A stretch of DNA of 64,000 nucleotides from Rickettsiales bacterium Ac37b (GCA_000746585.2 CP009217.2:872662-936661), one strand, 5' to 3'; positions 41,917 to 51,706 are shown, numbered from the stretch's first letter. The notes: generated by a model not told the origin, from the letters alone. Program-made: numbers and translations.

Positions 41917-43098
41917 ATGGCTATAGATATAAAAGTACCTCAACTTGGTGAATCTGTTACTAGTGCTACTATTGCAAAATGGCATAAAAATCCGGGTGAT
42001 GCAGTAAAAGCAGATGAATTACTAGTAGAGCTTGAAACAGATAAAATTACTATGGAGGTTAACGCCCCAGTTTCAGGCGTATTAGAGGCTTTAAAAGTGC
42101 AAGAAGGGGATACAGTAGAAGTTGGGCAAGTAATAGGTGAAATAGCTGAAGGGAAAGTATCTGAACAAAAAGCGGATAGTAAAGGATCTGAAAAAAAAGT
42201 TGAAACTAAAGCTAATGAACGAAAACCAGAAAAACAACATGAATCTGAGGTACTAGCTCCATCAGTTCGAAAACTTGTAACAGAAAATAATTTATCACCT
42301 AACAATATACCGGGCACTGGTAAAGATAATAGGATTATAAAGGGAGATGTATTACAAGTATTGAATTCTAAGGATAATTCTTCTGGAATAAGTAATGATA
42401 GACAGGTGGAAAGAGTAAAAATGACTCGTCTGCGTAAGCGTATAGCAGAACGTCTAAAAGAGTCACAAAATACAGCTGCTATTCTTACAACTTTTAATGA
42501 AGTTGATATGAGTAATGTTATGGCATTACGTTCTAAACATAAAGATATTTTTGAAAAGAAGCATGGCGTAAAATTAGGATTTATGTCATTTTTTATTAAA
42601 GCAGCAATAGTTGCTTTGCAAGAAATACCAGCTGTGAATGCTGAAATAGCAGGAGAAGAAATTATATATAAAAACTTCTATGATATGGGAGTAGCTGTAG
42701 GTACAGAGCAGGGATTGGTTGTGCCAGTAATACGTAATGCACATAAGTTGTCATTTGCAGAAACAGAAAAGACTATGGTATTACTTGGGAAGAAAGCAAG
42801 AGAAGGTAAGTTAACTTTAGATGATTTATCTGGAGGAACATTTACTATTTCTAATGGAGGAGTATATGGTTCTTTATTATCAACTCCTATTATTAATCCT
42901 CCTCAATCTGCTATTCTTGGAATGCATAATATACAAGAAAGACCAGTAGCTATTGCTGGTAAAGTTGAAATCAGGCCTATGATGTATCTTGCTTTATCGT
43001 ATGATCATCGTATTATTGATGGGAAAGAGGCTGTAACATTTTTGGTAAGAATTAAAGAAAATATAGAATCTCCAGATAGATTATTATTGGGACTATAG
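41917..43098 (+). CDS. sucB: 2-oxoglutarate dehydrogenase E2 (dihydrolipoyl succinyltransferase)
   Basis: SucB transfers succinyl from lipoate to CoA and forms the complex core. It has one lipoyl domain (1-75) with the lipoylated Lys in [12 protein letters not shown], a Lys/Glu-rich linker, a peripheral-subunit-binding domain ([16 protein letters not shown]) and the catalytic domain ending [12 protein letters not shown] with the active-site His. The frame extends upstream to a GTG at 41905, but that GTGGAG is the ribosome site for the ATG at 41917, so the protein is 393 residues. Confidence 0.97.
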   Translation: MAIDIKVPQLGESVTSATIAKWHKNPGDAVKADELLVELETDKITMEVNAPVSGVLEALKVQEGDTVEVGQVIGEIAEGKVSEQKADSKGSEKKVETKANERKPEKQHESEVLAPSVRKLVTENNLSPNNIPGTGKDNRIIKGDVLQVLNSKDNSSGISNDRQVERVKMTRLRKRIAERLKESQNTAAILTTFNEVDMSNVMALRSKHKDIFEKKHGVKLGFMSFFIKAAIVALQEIPAVNAEIAGEEIIYKNFYDMGVAVGTEQGLVVPVIRNAHKLSFAETEKTMVLLGKKAREGKLTLDDLSGGTFTISNGGVYGSLLSTPIINPPQSAILGMHNIQERPVAIAGKVEIRPMMYLALSYDHRIIDGKEAVTFLVRIKENIESPDRLLLGL

Positions 43099-43133
43099 TA
43101 CAGTTTTATACAGAATAATAAAAAGGATATAAA

Positions 43134-44540
43134 ATGACTCAAGATAATTATGATGTTGTAGTAATTGGTGGTGGTCCTGCAGGTTATGTTGCGGCCATAA
43201 AGGCAGCTCAATTAGGAATGAAAACTGTATGTATAGAAAAGAGAGGAACTTTAGGTGGAACATGTTTGAATGTTGGATGTATACCTTCTAAGGCTTTGCT
43301 TGAATCGAGTAAGATCTATGAAAAAACTCTTCATGAAACAAAAGAACATGGGGTAATTTGTAATAAAATTCAATTAGATTTAGCTACGATGTTAAAACGT
43401 AAAAATGAAGTAGTAAGCACTTTGTGTAAAGGAATTGAAGGCTTATTCAAGAAAAACAAGGTAGATTATATAATAGGGACTGCTAAAATAGAAGAAATTG
43501 GTAAGATTTCTATTACAAATGATAAAGATAAACAAACTATATCTTCTAAAAATATTATAATTGCTACAGGTTCTGAAGTAACTACGTTGCCTGGAATTTC
43601 AATAGATGAAAAATATATAGTTTCTTCTACAGGAGCTCTTTCTTTAGAAAAAGTTCCTGAAAAAATGGTAGTAATTGGTGGTGGATATATAGGGCTAGAA
43701 TTAGGTTCGGTCTGGAAACGTTTAGGTAGTGAAGTTACAGTAGTTGAATTTTTAGATAAAATAGTGCCAGCTATAGATTCTGAAATAGGTAGAAACTTAC
43801 AAAAATCTCTTGAAAAGCAAGGTATAAAATTTGCTTTAGGTAAAAAAGTTTTATCGGCAGTTGTAATAAATAATAAAGTGAAATTAGAAATAGAATCTGT
43901 TTCAGAGGGAAAAAAAGAACAATTAGAGGTAGATGTAGTTCTGGTAGCTGTTGGACGTAAGCCATATACTTCAGGATTAGTTTCTGAAAATTTAGGATTA
44001 AAAACTGATACTCAAGGAAGAATAGAAGTGAGTGATCATTTTGAAACTAATATTAAAAACGTATATGCAATAGGAGACGTTATAAAAGGACCTATGCTTG
44101 CTCATAAGGCGGAAGAAGAAGCGGTTGCAGTTGCAGAAATTATAGCTGGTCAAGCAGGTCATGTGAATTATTCTACAATTCCTAGTGTTGTATATACTTG
44201 GCCAGAAGTGGCAATGGTTGGTAAAACAGAAGAAGAATTAAAATCGCAAGGCATTACATACAAAGTAGGCAAATTTCCATTTGCTGCAAATAGTAGAGCG
44301 AGAGCTGTGGCTGAGACTGAAGGTATGGTAAAAATTATTGCTTGTGATAAAACAGATAAGATTTTTGGTGTTCATATTATAGGTCCAGAAGCAGGAACTA
44401 TAATAGCTGAAGCTGTAGTTGCTATGGAATATGTTGCTTCTTCAGAAGATTTAGCAAGAATTTGTCATGCTCATCCTACGCTAAATGAGGCTGTAAGAGA
44501 AGCTTCAATGGCAATTACTATGAAAACTATAAATTTCTAA
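43134..44540 (+). CDS. lpd: dihydrolipoyl dehydrogenase (E3)
   Basis: Lpd reoxidises the lipoyl arm and makes NADH. The 468-residue protein has the FAD motif VVVIGGGPAGYVAAIKAAQLG, redox pair GGTCLNVGCIPSK (Cys about 44 and 49), the NAD motif VVIGGGYIGLELGSVWKRLG and the C-terminal HAHPTLNEAVREA with the catalytic His. It follows sucB by 35 bases, so it is most likely the E3 of the 2-oxoglutarate complex, and may be shared with other complexes. Confidence 0.97.
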   Translation: MTQDNYDVVVIGGGPAGYVAAIKAAQLGMKTVCIEKRGTLGGTCLNVGCIPSKALLESSKIYEKTLHETKEHGVICNKIQLDLATMLKRKNEVVSTLCKGIEGLFKKNKVDYIIGTAKIEEIGKISITNDKDKQTISSKNIIIATGSEVTTLPGISIDEKYIVSSTGALSLEKVPEKMVVIGGGYIGLELGSVWKRLGSEVTVVEFLDKIVPAIDSEIGRNLQKSLEKQGIKFALGKKVLSAVVINNKVKLEIESVSEGKKEQLEVDVVLVAVGRKPYTSGLVSENLGLKTDTQGRIEVSDHFETNIKNVYAIGDVIKGPMLAHKAEEEAVAVAEIIAGQAGHVNYSTIPSVVYTWPEVAMVGKTEEELKSQGITYKVGKFPFAANSRARAVAETEGMVKIIACDKTDKIFGVHIIGPEAGTIIAEAVVAMEYVASSEDLARICHAHPTLNEAVREASMAITMKTINF

Positions 44541-44562
44541 AAATGTAAGTGTATATATTATC

Positions 44563-44591
44563 TTGACTTATTAGTATGTATAAGTTAATAA
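44563..44591 (+). promoter_or_regulatory. possible promoter for rpmB-rpmE
   Basis: TTGACT at 44563-44568 and TAATAA at 44586-44591 are 17 bases apart, 28 bases before the rpmB start. The -35 box matches well and the -10 only partly. Confidence 0.4.
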
Positions 44592-44619
44592 AAGAGTAGC
44601 ATAATTGTAGGAGTTAAAA

Positions 44620-44928
44620 ATGACTAGACGTTGTAGTTTAACAGGTAAGTCTGTATTAGTAGGACATAAAGTCTCTCACTCAAATAAAAAGAGTAAAAAA
44701 AGGTTTCTTCCTAATTTACAAAAGCTCACTTTAACAAGTGATATATTAGGTTGTAGAGTAAGATTAAGAATATCTCCCAATGCTTTACGCACTGTAGAGG
44801 CAAAGGGCGGTTTGGATTTTTATTTACTGCAAACTAAGGATGAGCAATTAAGTGTAGATGCTTTAGATATAAAAAAACGTATAAAGAAAGTGTCTAAATT
44901 AAAAGAACAAAGTAGTGTGGTGGAGTAA
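44620..44928 (+). CDS. rpmB: 50S ribosomal protein L28
   Basis: L28 is a large-subunit protein. The 102-residue product starts MTRRCSLTGKSVLVGHKVSHS and has the NLQKLTLTSDILGCRVRLRIS core. GTAGGAG at 44607-44613 is the ribosome site. Followed by rpmE 5 bases on, a pair seen in other Rickettsiales. Confidence 0.96.
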   Translation: MTRRCSLTGKSVLVGHKVSHSNKKSKKRFLPNLQKLTLTSDILGCRVRLRISPNALRTVEAKGGLDFYLLQTKDEQLSVDALDIKKRIKKVSKLKEQSSVVE

Positions 44929-44933
44929 GGTTT

Positions 44934-45188
44934 ATGGCTAAAAAAGGTATTCATCCTAAATATAAACCTTTTACCATTATAAGAATGGATGGTTCTAAAT
45001 TTGTGACTAATTCAGCTAGTGAAGCGGATCATTTATCTTTAGATGTTGATTTCCAAAATCATCCAGCTTGGTCAGGTGGGGTCGCTAATCAAATTAACCA
45101 AAAAGCTACTACTGTAGCTAAATTTAATAAAAGATTTGGTTCGATTAGTTCATTAAAAAAGAATAAAGAATCAGATACAAACTCCTAA
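44934..45188 (+). CDS. rpmE: 50S ribosomal protein L31
   Basis: The 84-residue product begins MAKKGIHPKYKPF and has HPAWSGG near residue 42, as in L31. It contains no cysteines, so it is the zinc-free form. Its stop codon is part of the stem of the terminator that follows. Confidence 0.94.
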   Translation: MAKKGIHPKYKPFTIIRMDGSKFVTNSASEADHLSLDVDFQNHPAWSGGVANQINQKATTVAKFNKRFGSISSLKKNKESDTNS

Positions 45189-45206
45189 CAAAGCTTAGGA
45201 GTTTTG
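45180..45206 (+). terminator. terminator of rpmB-rpmE
   Basis: aactcctaa (45180-45188) pairs with ttaggagtt (45195-45203) around a 6-base loop and is followed by ttgcttct. The stem includes the rpmE stop codon. A normal intrinsic terminator shape. Confidence 0.75.
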
Positions 45207-45392
45207 CTTCTATAATTAATCATGAAGCTATTATTTTCTTCAAAATTAGTTTATTATTTTTGGTAAAGCAGAGTTTTTTACTTTGATGTATTATATATAA
45301 TACCCCAGCCTCTGTAATAATATAGTCAAGTATGTATCAACTATATTATTTTTTACTAAAAATGCATAAAAGAAAGTAATTTACGCATGACA

Positions 45393-45637
45393 GATACTAA
45401 AGCTACTTTAAGTTAGACCTAATAAACACCGATCACCTCTTAACTTCTTTGCTTCTCTTATCTTAGCTCTTATCGCATTCCAAATTAAACCTAATAAACC
45501 TAACTTAACTTATCCATAGTTCATACAATAAGAGTTGCCAAAAAGTATAATCTGATCAATGATAGGTTGGTAGGATGGGTAAACTGTATCCATAGGTGAA
45601 GATTTACTTCGAACTTCAGGCCTTGACCCATCCTAAT
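45393..45637 (-). pseudogene. possible gene remnant and hairpin in a 657-base spacer
   Basis: 45189-45845 contains no intact gene. On the minus strand two consecutive open stretches in the same frame, 40 and 33 codons separated by one TAA, have protein-like composition (EVRSKSSPMDTVYPSYQPII, then IWNAIRAKIREAKKLRGDR). I recognise no family. The same area holds a long-range inverted repeat, taggatgggt at 45571-45580 with acccatccta at 45627-45636, which could be an RNA stem. Either reading is weak; the rest of the spacer shows nothing. Confidence 0.25.
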
Positions 45638-45845
45638 AAATATGATTATGAACGGATGTCGTAAGTATAAATTTTGTATGAACAGGTAGTAACATATTCG
45701 ATAATATTATAGAAGATGAGATATAATATGATAATTTATCTTAATAAACATTATATTAATCTTACAGATTTAATTTTAGTATTTGAATCTACAGGTAATT
45801 AATAACATTTATATTATTATTGATCTCATAAATATGAGAAGCTTA

Positions 45846-46304
45846 CTATTTTTTATTACTGTCATTTGAATTGAAAATCATTTTGCCAATAAGCGTTTCA
45901 AGATTCACAGAAGATTGAGTATATTCAATAGTTTCACCTGATTTTAATAACTGTGGAGCTGATCCAGGAGTAATATCAATATATTTTCCTCCTATTAAAC
46001 CACTACTTGCAATTTGTGCAGAAGAATCTTTAGGTATTTTTATTTCGCCATTTATAGACATTTCTACAACAGCTAAGTATGATTTAACATCAAGAGTTTG
46101 TTTTGTTACAGTTCCCACCTTAACACCAGCAATGGAAACATCACTACCCAAAGTAATACCATCTACACGTTCAAATTTTGCCTTTACAGTATATCCATTA
46201 CTTACAGGTTTAACATCTCCCCATTGGTAAGCAAAAAACGTGAATGTACCTGCAATTATGAGTACTAAAGCTCCAATCAATGTTTCAGTAAAATTATCTT
46301 TCAT
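45846..46304 (-). CDS. mlaD: MlaD-like lipid-transport (MCE domain) protein
   Basis: MlaD is the periplasmic substrate-binding ring of the Mla ABC system that moves phospholipids between membranes. The 152-residue product has one N-terminal membrane segment (about 9-27) and a single MCE domain (about 38-117: VSNGYTVKAKFERVDGITLG, VSIAGVKVGTV, SGLIGGKYIDITPG). No mlaE or mlaF is adjacent. It lies 15 bases after an NDUFA12-type gene, the usual rickettsial pairing. Confidence 0.92.
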   Translation of the reverse strand: MKDNFTETLIGALVLIIAGTFTFFAYQWGDVKPVSNGYTVKAKFERVDGITLGSDVSIAGVKVGTVTKQTLDVKSYLAVVEMSINGEIKIPKDSSAQIASSGLIGGKYIDITPGSAPQLLKSGETIEYTQSSVNLETLIGKMIFNSNDSNKK

Positions 46305-46319
46305 ATAATCCTTTAAATA

Positions 46320-46670
46320 TTAAGGTTGCCATGGTTGATAGTCATTTATGGTACGGTCATGTTTATCATTTTTATTTACATGCCCAGAAGGTATATAAGC
46401 TAAATCGGTACCTGTCATATTTACAGTACGTTTGTTTTGCCATTTATAAGTAATATTATTTTTAGGTATTATATCCGTTTTGTAATGCATCCAAGAATGC
46501 CACAGAGGAGGAATTTTGCTAGGTTCAGCAATACCTTTATATAATATTATACGTTTTGGTTTTTTTTCAGAATTTAAGCATTTTGATAAATAATATCTAT
46601 TACCAAACTCATCTTCGCCAACTTTTTTAGCAAAAAGCCATACTGAAAGCAATGTACCTATAATCGCCAT
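46320..46670 (-). CDS. NADH:ubiquinone oxidoreductase 17.2 kDa subunit (NDUFA12 family)
   Basis: The 116-residue protein has EDEFGNRYYL, RRWVIYKG-type sequence (here KRIILYKG), EPSKIPPLWHSWMHY and the C-terminal DYQPWQP, all typical of NDUFA12/B17.2. This is a supernumerary complex I subunit shared by alphaproteobacteria and mitochondria; it helps assemble or stabilise complex I at the inner membrane. The core nuo genes are not in this window. Followed by mlaD. Confidence 0.92.
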   Translation of the reverse strand: MAIIGTLLSVWLFAKKVGEDEFGNRYYLSKCLNSEKKPKRIILYKGIAEPSKIPPLWHSWMHYKTDIIPKNNITYKWQNKRTVNMTGTDLAYIPSGHVNKNDKHDRTINDYQPWQP

Positions 46671-46817
46671 TAATTACCTACTATTTATATATTAATATTA
46701 TTATACAACAATTTTCGTTATACGCAAATTCCATAATTAGCAGTTTTTCGTAAAAGTTACTAATAGCTAAGAATTAAAAATGTTACAACTATTAAATCAA
46801 ATTAAAAGTTTTTAAAT

Positions 46818-47267
46818 CTATTTATTTAATAACAGTTGTGCTTCATTTCTACCTTTAACAGCTAATTGGTCTGCTACGTCATTCCATTTATTGCCACTAT
46901 GAGCACGTATCCAATGCCATGTTACATTATGTTTTAAGGTTTCATATTCTAAACTTTGCCATAATTCAATATTTTTTATGGGAGCTTTATTGCTAGTACG
47001 CCAATTATTCTGTTTCCAATTATGTATCCATTTAGTAATACCTTCGCGTAAATAATTACTATCTGTGTATAGATTTACCTCACATCTTTTTTTTAATAAT
47101 TTTAATGCTTCAATTGGGGCAGTTAATTCCATACGATTATTTGTAGTATATTCTACGCTCCCATATATTTCCTTAGTTGTTGTCCTATAAATCAATACAG
47201 CTCCCCATCCTCCTGGCCCCGGATTACCACTACATGCACCATCAGTATAAATCTCTACATCTGACAT
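46818..47267 (-). CDS. rnhA: ribonuclease HI
   Basis: RNase HI cuts RNA in RNA-DNA hybrids. The 149-residue protein has catalytic Asp9 (YTDGACSGNPGPGGWG), Glu47 (NNRMELTAP), Asp69 (LYTDSNYL) and the ADQLA Asp near the end. Its start overlaps the trpS stop by one base. Confidence 0.96.
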   Translation of the reverse strand: MSDVEIYTDGACSGNPGPGGWGAVLIYRTTTKEIYGSVEYTTNNRMELTAPIEALKLLKKRCEVNLYTDSNYLREGITKWIHNWKQNNWRTSNKAPIKNIELWQSLEYETLKHNVTWHWIRAHSGNKWNDVADQLAVKGRNEAQLLLNK

Positions 47268-48253
47268 TATCCTAGTCCTATAAAAGATTTTATTTCTGAT
47301 AAATGTTTACTAGCAAGATCATTGGCTTTTTCATTACCTATTTTAATAATGGAATCTATATAATTTTTATCTTCAATTAATTCTAATATTCTTGTGGTAA
47401 TAGGTTTCATTTTTTCAATAACTAAATCTGTAAGTTGTTTTTTAAAGATAGCAAAACCCTTGTTACTAAATTGATCAATTACTTTTTCTATAGAAGAGCT
47501 ACTCAGTATTGAATAAATATTAATTAGATTGGTAGCTTCAGGTCTATTTTCTTTGTCATATGTAATTGTAGGGAAAGCATCGGATTTAGCTTTCTGGAGT
47601 TTTTTTGCTATTAAATCTGCATTATCTGTTAAATTTATACGTGAATAATCAGAGCTATCAGATTTACTCATTTTTTTTGTGCCATCACGTAAGCTCATTA
47701 TACGTGCTGATTCTTTTGTAATTAGAGCTTCAGGCAAAGGAAAATAATCTTCTTTTATATAACGGTTAAAAGCAGATGCCACATCACGTGTAAGTTCTAA
47801 ATGTTGAGTTTGATCTTCGCCTACTGGTACTATTTGTGCTTTATACACTAATATATCAGCAGCCATTAATACCGGATAGCTATATAACCCTAAGGAAGCT
47901 TGTTCACGCGCTTTTCCAGCTTTTTCTTTAAATTGAGTCATCCGATTAAGCCATCCAAGGGGAGTAATACAACTTAATATCCATGCTAGTTCACTATGGG
48001 CTGATACTGAGCTTTGGATAAAGATAGTAGAATTAGTAATATCTATACCACTTGCTATATAGGTTGCTGCTGTTAACCTAATAGCATTTTTTAATTCTAT
48101 TGGGTTTTGAGGTAAAGTAATTGCGTGTAAATCTACTATACAAAAATAAGAGTCATATTTATTTTGTAAATTTACCCAATTACTTATAGCACCTAAATAA
48201 TTACCTAAATGTAAAATACCTGTAGGTTGTATTCCTGATAAAACACGCTTCAT
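47267..48253 (-). CDS. trpS: tryptophanyl-tRNA synthetase
   Basis: A class I synthetase of 328 residues. The ATP-binding HIGH-type motif reads GILHLGNYLGA near residues 13-23 and the KMSKS loop is intact (TKKMSKSDSS, about 196). GEDQTQHLELTRD is also typical. Shares one base with rnhA. Confidence 0.97.
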   Translation of the reverse strand: MKRVLSGIQPTGILHLGNYLGAISNWVNLQNKYDSYFCIVDLHAITLPQNPIELKNAIRLTAATYIASGIDITNSTIFIQSSVSAHSELAWILSCITPLGWLNRMTQFKEKAGKAREQASLGLYSYPVLMAADILVYKAQIVPVGEDQTQHLELTRDVASAFNRYIKEDYFPLPEALITKESARIMSLRDGTKKMSKSDSSDYSRINLTDNADLIAKKLQKAKSDAFPTITYDKENRPEATNLINIYSILSSSSIEKVIDQFSNKGFAIFKKQLTDLVIEKMKPITTRILELIEDKNYIDSIIKIGNEKANDLASKHLSEIKSFIGLG

Positions 48254-48494
48254 ATATACCTAAATTTTAAAAATAGCTCTATCTATTTTGACTCTGTCAA
48301 TAACATGGATATTAATTCCTAAATAAGATTAATAGCTGATAAGTAAATAATATGCTAGTAGATATATTGAATTTATTATAAGGATAACTTTTTCGTATAT
48401 CGCTCGATAGAAGAATAGGAATATTATTAATAAATTAACTATTGTATTTTTTTCTTTTTACTAATAATTAATGTAATTATCGTATATTAATAGA

Positions 48495-48914
48495 ATGTTT
48501 AAATATTTTTTTTATTACATTCTTATATTTATAACATCGGTTAATATAAGTTTAGCTGATAATCAAACTTGGAATAAAATAAGAAGTAGAGGATTAAAAG
48601 TCGGTAAATTATATGAAATTTCAAGCGGTACAGGCTTCTTTATAACTCCTTCTGAGATAGTTACTAGTGCCCATGTAGTAGAAAATTGTTTGACTATTAG
48701 TGTAAGAGGTGCGGTTAATCCAGCTTCAGCATTTTTGCTTGCACAAGATATAGAAAATGATTTGGCTTTGTTAACTACAGATGCTCTTGCTCCACAAATA
48801 GCATATTTACGTTCAAATATTGATTTAAGAGTAGGGGAAAACTTATTTATAATTGGTTATCCTAACAATAGAGCCCATGAAGGAATCCTTTTAACAAAAC
48901 AAGCTCAATTATAG
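48495..48914 (+). pseudogene. trypsin-like serine protease, N-terminal half cut by IS630
   Basis: The 139 residues comprise a signal peptide (about 1-21), then a trypsin-fold N-terminal half with GTGFFITPSEIVTSAHVV (catalytic His60) and ENDLALL (catalytic Asp89). The frame runs into the IS630 end and stops at TAG 48912-48914 created by the insertion. The missing Ser-containing half lies at 52312-52698 on the other strand, next to the second IS copy. A catalytically complete enzyme cannot be made from this piece. Confidence 0.88.
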
Positions 48915-48983
48915 TAAATTAAGTTGATAAAGACATGATATATGATATATTAAAAAGCTCATAAACCCAAAACAGTAGAAGCA

Positions 48984-49376
48984 ATGGCATATTCCTTAGA
49001 TTTACGTAAAAAAGTAATTCACTATGTTAATAAAGGTTATACCAGAGAAGAAGCTGCAAGAATTTTTGGCATAGGTGAAAGAACAATTTATAGATGGTTA
49101 TCGAGATCGAAATCCGGGAATTTAGCAGCCACACGAGCAGCTAAGCCATGGAAGAAGCTTGATCCAATCAAATTATTAAACGAGGTGTCTAAAAACAGCA
49201 ATTGGCTATTATCTGATTTTGCAAAGGTTTTTAATGTGTCTACAGCTGCTATCTGTTTGGCATTCAAGACTTTGGGGATCACACGAAAAAAAAGACCACA
49301 CTCTATCGTGAACGGGATGAAGCAAAACGGCAATTATTTTTGGCAGCTATCGCAAACTATAAAGCGGAAGATATAG
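48984..49376 (+). CDS. IS630 transposase, first frame (helix-turn-helix)
   Basis: The 130-residue product of copy 1 is identical to that of copy 2. It carries the DNA-binding part: KKVIHYVNKGYTREEAARIF and GERTIYRWLSRSKSG form the paired helix-turn-helix. At 49287-49294 the run of eight A residues (codons CGA AAA AAA AGA) allows a -1 slip into the catalytic frame; past it the encoded tail is out-of-frame sequence. Confidence 0.85.
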   Translation: MAYSLDLRKKVIHYVNKGYTREEAARIFGIGERTIYRWLSRSKSGNLAATRAAKPWKKLDPIKLLNEVSKNSNWLLSDFAKVFNVSTAAICLAFKTLGITRKKRPHSIVNGMKQNGNYFWQLSQTIKRKI

Positions 49377-49837
49377 TTTATATTGATGAGAGTGGAATTG
49401 ATAGCTATTTGTACTATTCTTGGGGATACAGTCTCAGAGGAAGTAAAGTTTATGGTGATATCTCAGGTAAAAAACATGATTGAGAAAGCTTTATTGCAGG
49501 TAAGGTTGGGAAGAAAATTATTGCGCCAATGTGTTTCAAGGGCACATGTAATACAGAAGTTTTTAACGAGTGGGTTAGTCAGTGTTTGGTGCCCGAACTA
49601 AGATTTGGTCAAGTTGTAATACTTGATAATGCAACGTTCCATAAGTCAGCTAGAACTAGGAATTTAATAGAAGATATAGGCTGTAAACTTTTATTCTTAC
49701 CACTTTACTCTCCTGATCTCAACCCAATTGAAAAATATTGGGCTCATTTAAAAGCTAAAATCAAACCTATCATTACTAATTTTAATAACCTTAGCGATGC
49801 TATTGATTATGGCTTCTCTATGCCATTCTCAACTTAA
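49340..49837 (+). pseudogene. IS630 transposase catalytic frame, copy 1, nonsense-mutated
   Basis: This frame has the first catalytic Asp (IVYIDESGID), then a TGA at 49481-49483 where copy 2 has CGA (Arg). The second Asp (VVILDNATFH) and Glu (NPIEKYW) lie beyond the stop. LPLYSPDLNP replaces the family-typical LPPYSPDLNP. No active transposase is expected. Confidence 0.9.
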
Positions 49838-49844
49838 TTGACTA

Positions 49845-50116
49845 TAACAAGCGATACCCCAACGCAACAGAAAAATATTGAGTTAAGACCTCTAAAAACA
49901 TCAAAAATAGTAAATCAAAAAGGCGAAGTATTAGATTATAAGAATATACCACTTATACAAAAATCCTTAGCAGAAGAAGCCAAAGCATTATATGATTCTA
50001 AATTTAATAAGAAACAAAACATCACAGATCAACCTTCCTCTAGAAGAGAAGAAAAAAGTCAAAAAGAAAATATAAAATTACCTTCAAGCAAACCTAATAG
50101 AGGACCTCAACGGTAA
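49845..50116 (+). pseudogene. C-terminal tail of a gene truncated by IS630
   Basis: Immediately after the IS630 end an open frame runs 90 codons to a TAA at 50114-50116. It is hydrophilic and charged (LRPLKTSKIVNQKGEVLDYK, then SSRREEKSQKENIKLPSS) with no recognised domain and no start of its own outside the IS. It is probably the end of a gene whose beginning was separated by insertion and the later inversion. If the inversion is undone, its upstream part should lie right of 53623, where I find only a MITE-like unit. Confidence 0.45.
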
Positions 50117-50418
50117 TCTTAGGTTACATTAATACTACCCCTACTTAATATTAAAAAGAGATAAACAACAAAAGGGAGGATTAAGTTCAACTGAACTCTA
50201 TCACCTAATCAAGATAATTTTACTGCTTTATCTAATAGGATTAAGATAATATATTTACACCTTCTCTTCCTAGTAGCACATATAGCAATATTTTATATAT
50301 TTATTGATAATAGTTTATTCTAAGGGTTGTAATTTTGCTACATTTGGTCTATATAATCTTAGCGAAATTACAAAAAGAATTCTGATCTTTATATAAAATT
50401 AGATGGACAATTATATTA
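50117..50418. other. non-coding spacer upstream of tgt
   Basis: 302 bases between the truncated tail and tgt. I see no open frame, RNA or clear hairpin; only a short near-palindrome (agttcaactgaact, 50184-50197). It presumably holds the tgt promoter, which I could not place. Confidence 0.4.
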
Positions 50419-51540
50419 ATGACAACAAGAGAATTTGGATTTCAAATCAATAATATTTTAGGTAAAGCTCGTACTGGAATAATTTCTACAGCTCATGGTG
50501 AAATACATACGCCTGCATTTATGCCAGTTGGTACAGTTGGCTCTGTTAAAGCTATGACCACAGACGCAATTAACCAAACGGGTGCTGAAATTATTCTAGG
50601 GAATACTTATCATTTAATGCTACGTCCAACTGCTGAGCGCATATATGAGCTGGGCGGATTACATAAATTTATGAATTGGAACAAACCTATTCTTACAGAT
50701 TCAGGTGGTTTTCAAGTAATGTCTCTTGCTAAATTACGCACTATAAGTGAACAGGGAGTAGTATTTAAATCCTATTTAGATGGGAAGCAGCACATGCTTT
50801 CTCCAGAACGTTCTATGGAAATACAATATTTTCTTGATAGTAATATAACTATGATTTTTGATGAATGTACTCAGTTTCCAATAGAACATAAAGAAGCTGA
50901 ACTTTCTATGAAACTATCTTTAAGATGGGCAGAACGTTCAAAACTAGCATTTAAAGAGCGAAAGGGTTATGGTTTATTTGGAATAGTACAAGGTAGTGTT
51001 TATAAAGATTTACGCTTAATATCTGCTAAAGAACTACACAATATAGGTTTCGATGGATATGCTGTAGGTGGCATGACAGAAACTCAACAAGCATTATATG
51101 AAGTTCTAGATTATACTATACCAAATTTACCCGAAGATAAGCCACACTATGTTATGGGTATTGGAAAACCTTCCGATATAATAGGTAGCGTTATAAGAGG
51201 TGTAGATATGTTTGACTGCGTTATACCAACACGTTCTGGACGCAATGGTCAAGCATTTGTGAGATCAGGCACTATTAACATACGAAATTCTAAATACTCT
51301 ACAGATCTCAGGCCTCTTGATGAACTATGTAAATGCCCAGCATGTATCAACCATTCTAGAGCTTATTTAAATCATTTAGTCAAAACTAAAGAAATTTTGG
51401 GTTCTATATTAATGACTTGGCATAATTTAACTTTTTACCAGGACCTAATGGCCAAAATTAGAGAATCAATTAACATAGGTGATTGGAGCATTTTAGAAGA
51501 GTGGCTCGGTTATTCAATTAAAGATATGGTAGGTTGTTGA
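50419..51540 (+). CDS. tgt: queuine tRNA-ribosyltransferase
   Basis: Tgt swaps guanine for the queuosine precursor at the wobble base of GUN-anticodon tRNAs. The 373-residue protein has PILTDSGGFQVMSL with the catalytic Asp, MYKGIVQGS-type loop (here LFGIVQGSVYKDLR), FDCVIPTRSGRNGQAF with the nucleophile Asp, and the zinc set CKCPAC with a downstream His. It is intact and lies inside the segment that appears inverted between the IS630 copies, so it now reads opposite to its earlier direction. Confidence 0.97.
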   Translation: MTTREFGFQINNILGKARTGIISTAHGEIHTPAFMPVGTVGSVKAMTTDAINQTGAEIILGNTYHLMLRPTAERIYELGGLHKFMNWNKPILTDSGGFQVMSLAKLRTISEQGVVFKSYLDGKQHMLSPERSMEIQYFLDSNITMIFDECTQFPIEHKEAELSMKLSLRWAERSKLAFKERKGYGLFGIVQGSVYKDLRLISAKELHNIGFDGYAVGGMTETQQALYEVLDYTIPNLPEDKPHYVMGIGKPSDIIGSVIRGVDMFDCVIPTRSGRNGQAFVRSGTINIRNSKYSTDLRPLDELCKCPACINHSRAYLNHLVKTKEILGSILMTWHNLTFYQDLMAKIRESINIGDWSILEEWLGYSIKDMVGC

Positions 51541-51541
51541 A

Positions 51542-51706
51542 TTAATCATAATATAAAGCAGCTCCTTCAAACCAAGAGTTTCCATCTATTCCATCAAAAC
51601 CAAGTATATTTTCTATACTAAGTAATAGGCAAACAATCATTATAATTAGTCCAAAGAATATGCTGCTTTTACTTTGGTATTTGTATCCATTATATCCATT
51701 GAGCTT
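51542..51706 (-). pseudogene. possible decayed small membrane-protein gene
   Basis: 51541-51927 has no intact gene on either strand. On the minus strand 54 open codons end at 51542 and encode a membrane segment (IFFGLIIMIVCLLLSIENIL) and GIDGNSWFEGAALYYD, with no good start. Upstream in other frames lies protein-like sequence (NKSKEMRESDIENLKSSMDI), so one small membrane protein broken by frameshifts near runs of A is possible. No family recognised. Confidence 0.3.

Larger units (their letters stand above)
48914..49842 (+). mobile_element. IS630-family insertion sequence, copy 1 (inactive)
   Basis: A 929-base element flanked by TA on each side (48912-48913 and 49843-49844), as expected for IS630/Tc1-mariner target sites. 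The ends are imperfect inverted repeats: gtaaattaagttgata at the left and, complemented, gtcaattaagttgaga at the right. It is nearly identical to copy 2 (52694-53622) in opposite orientation. Compared with that copy it has at least a C-to-T change making a stop at 49481-49483 and a Pro-to-Leu change in the conserved PPYSPDLNP motif, so this copy is dead. Confidence 0.93.

Noticed and set aside
45541-45660. SRP RNA, RNase P RNA or tmRNA in the large spacer
   Set aside because: The hallmark motifs of these RNAs were not present; only an unspecific stem remains.
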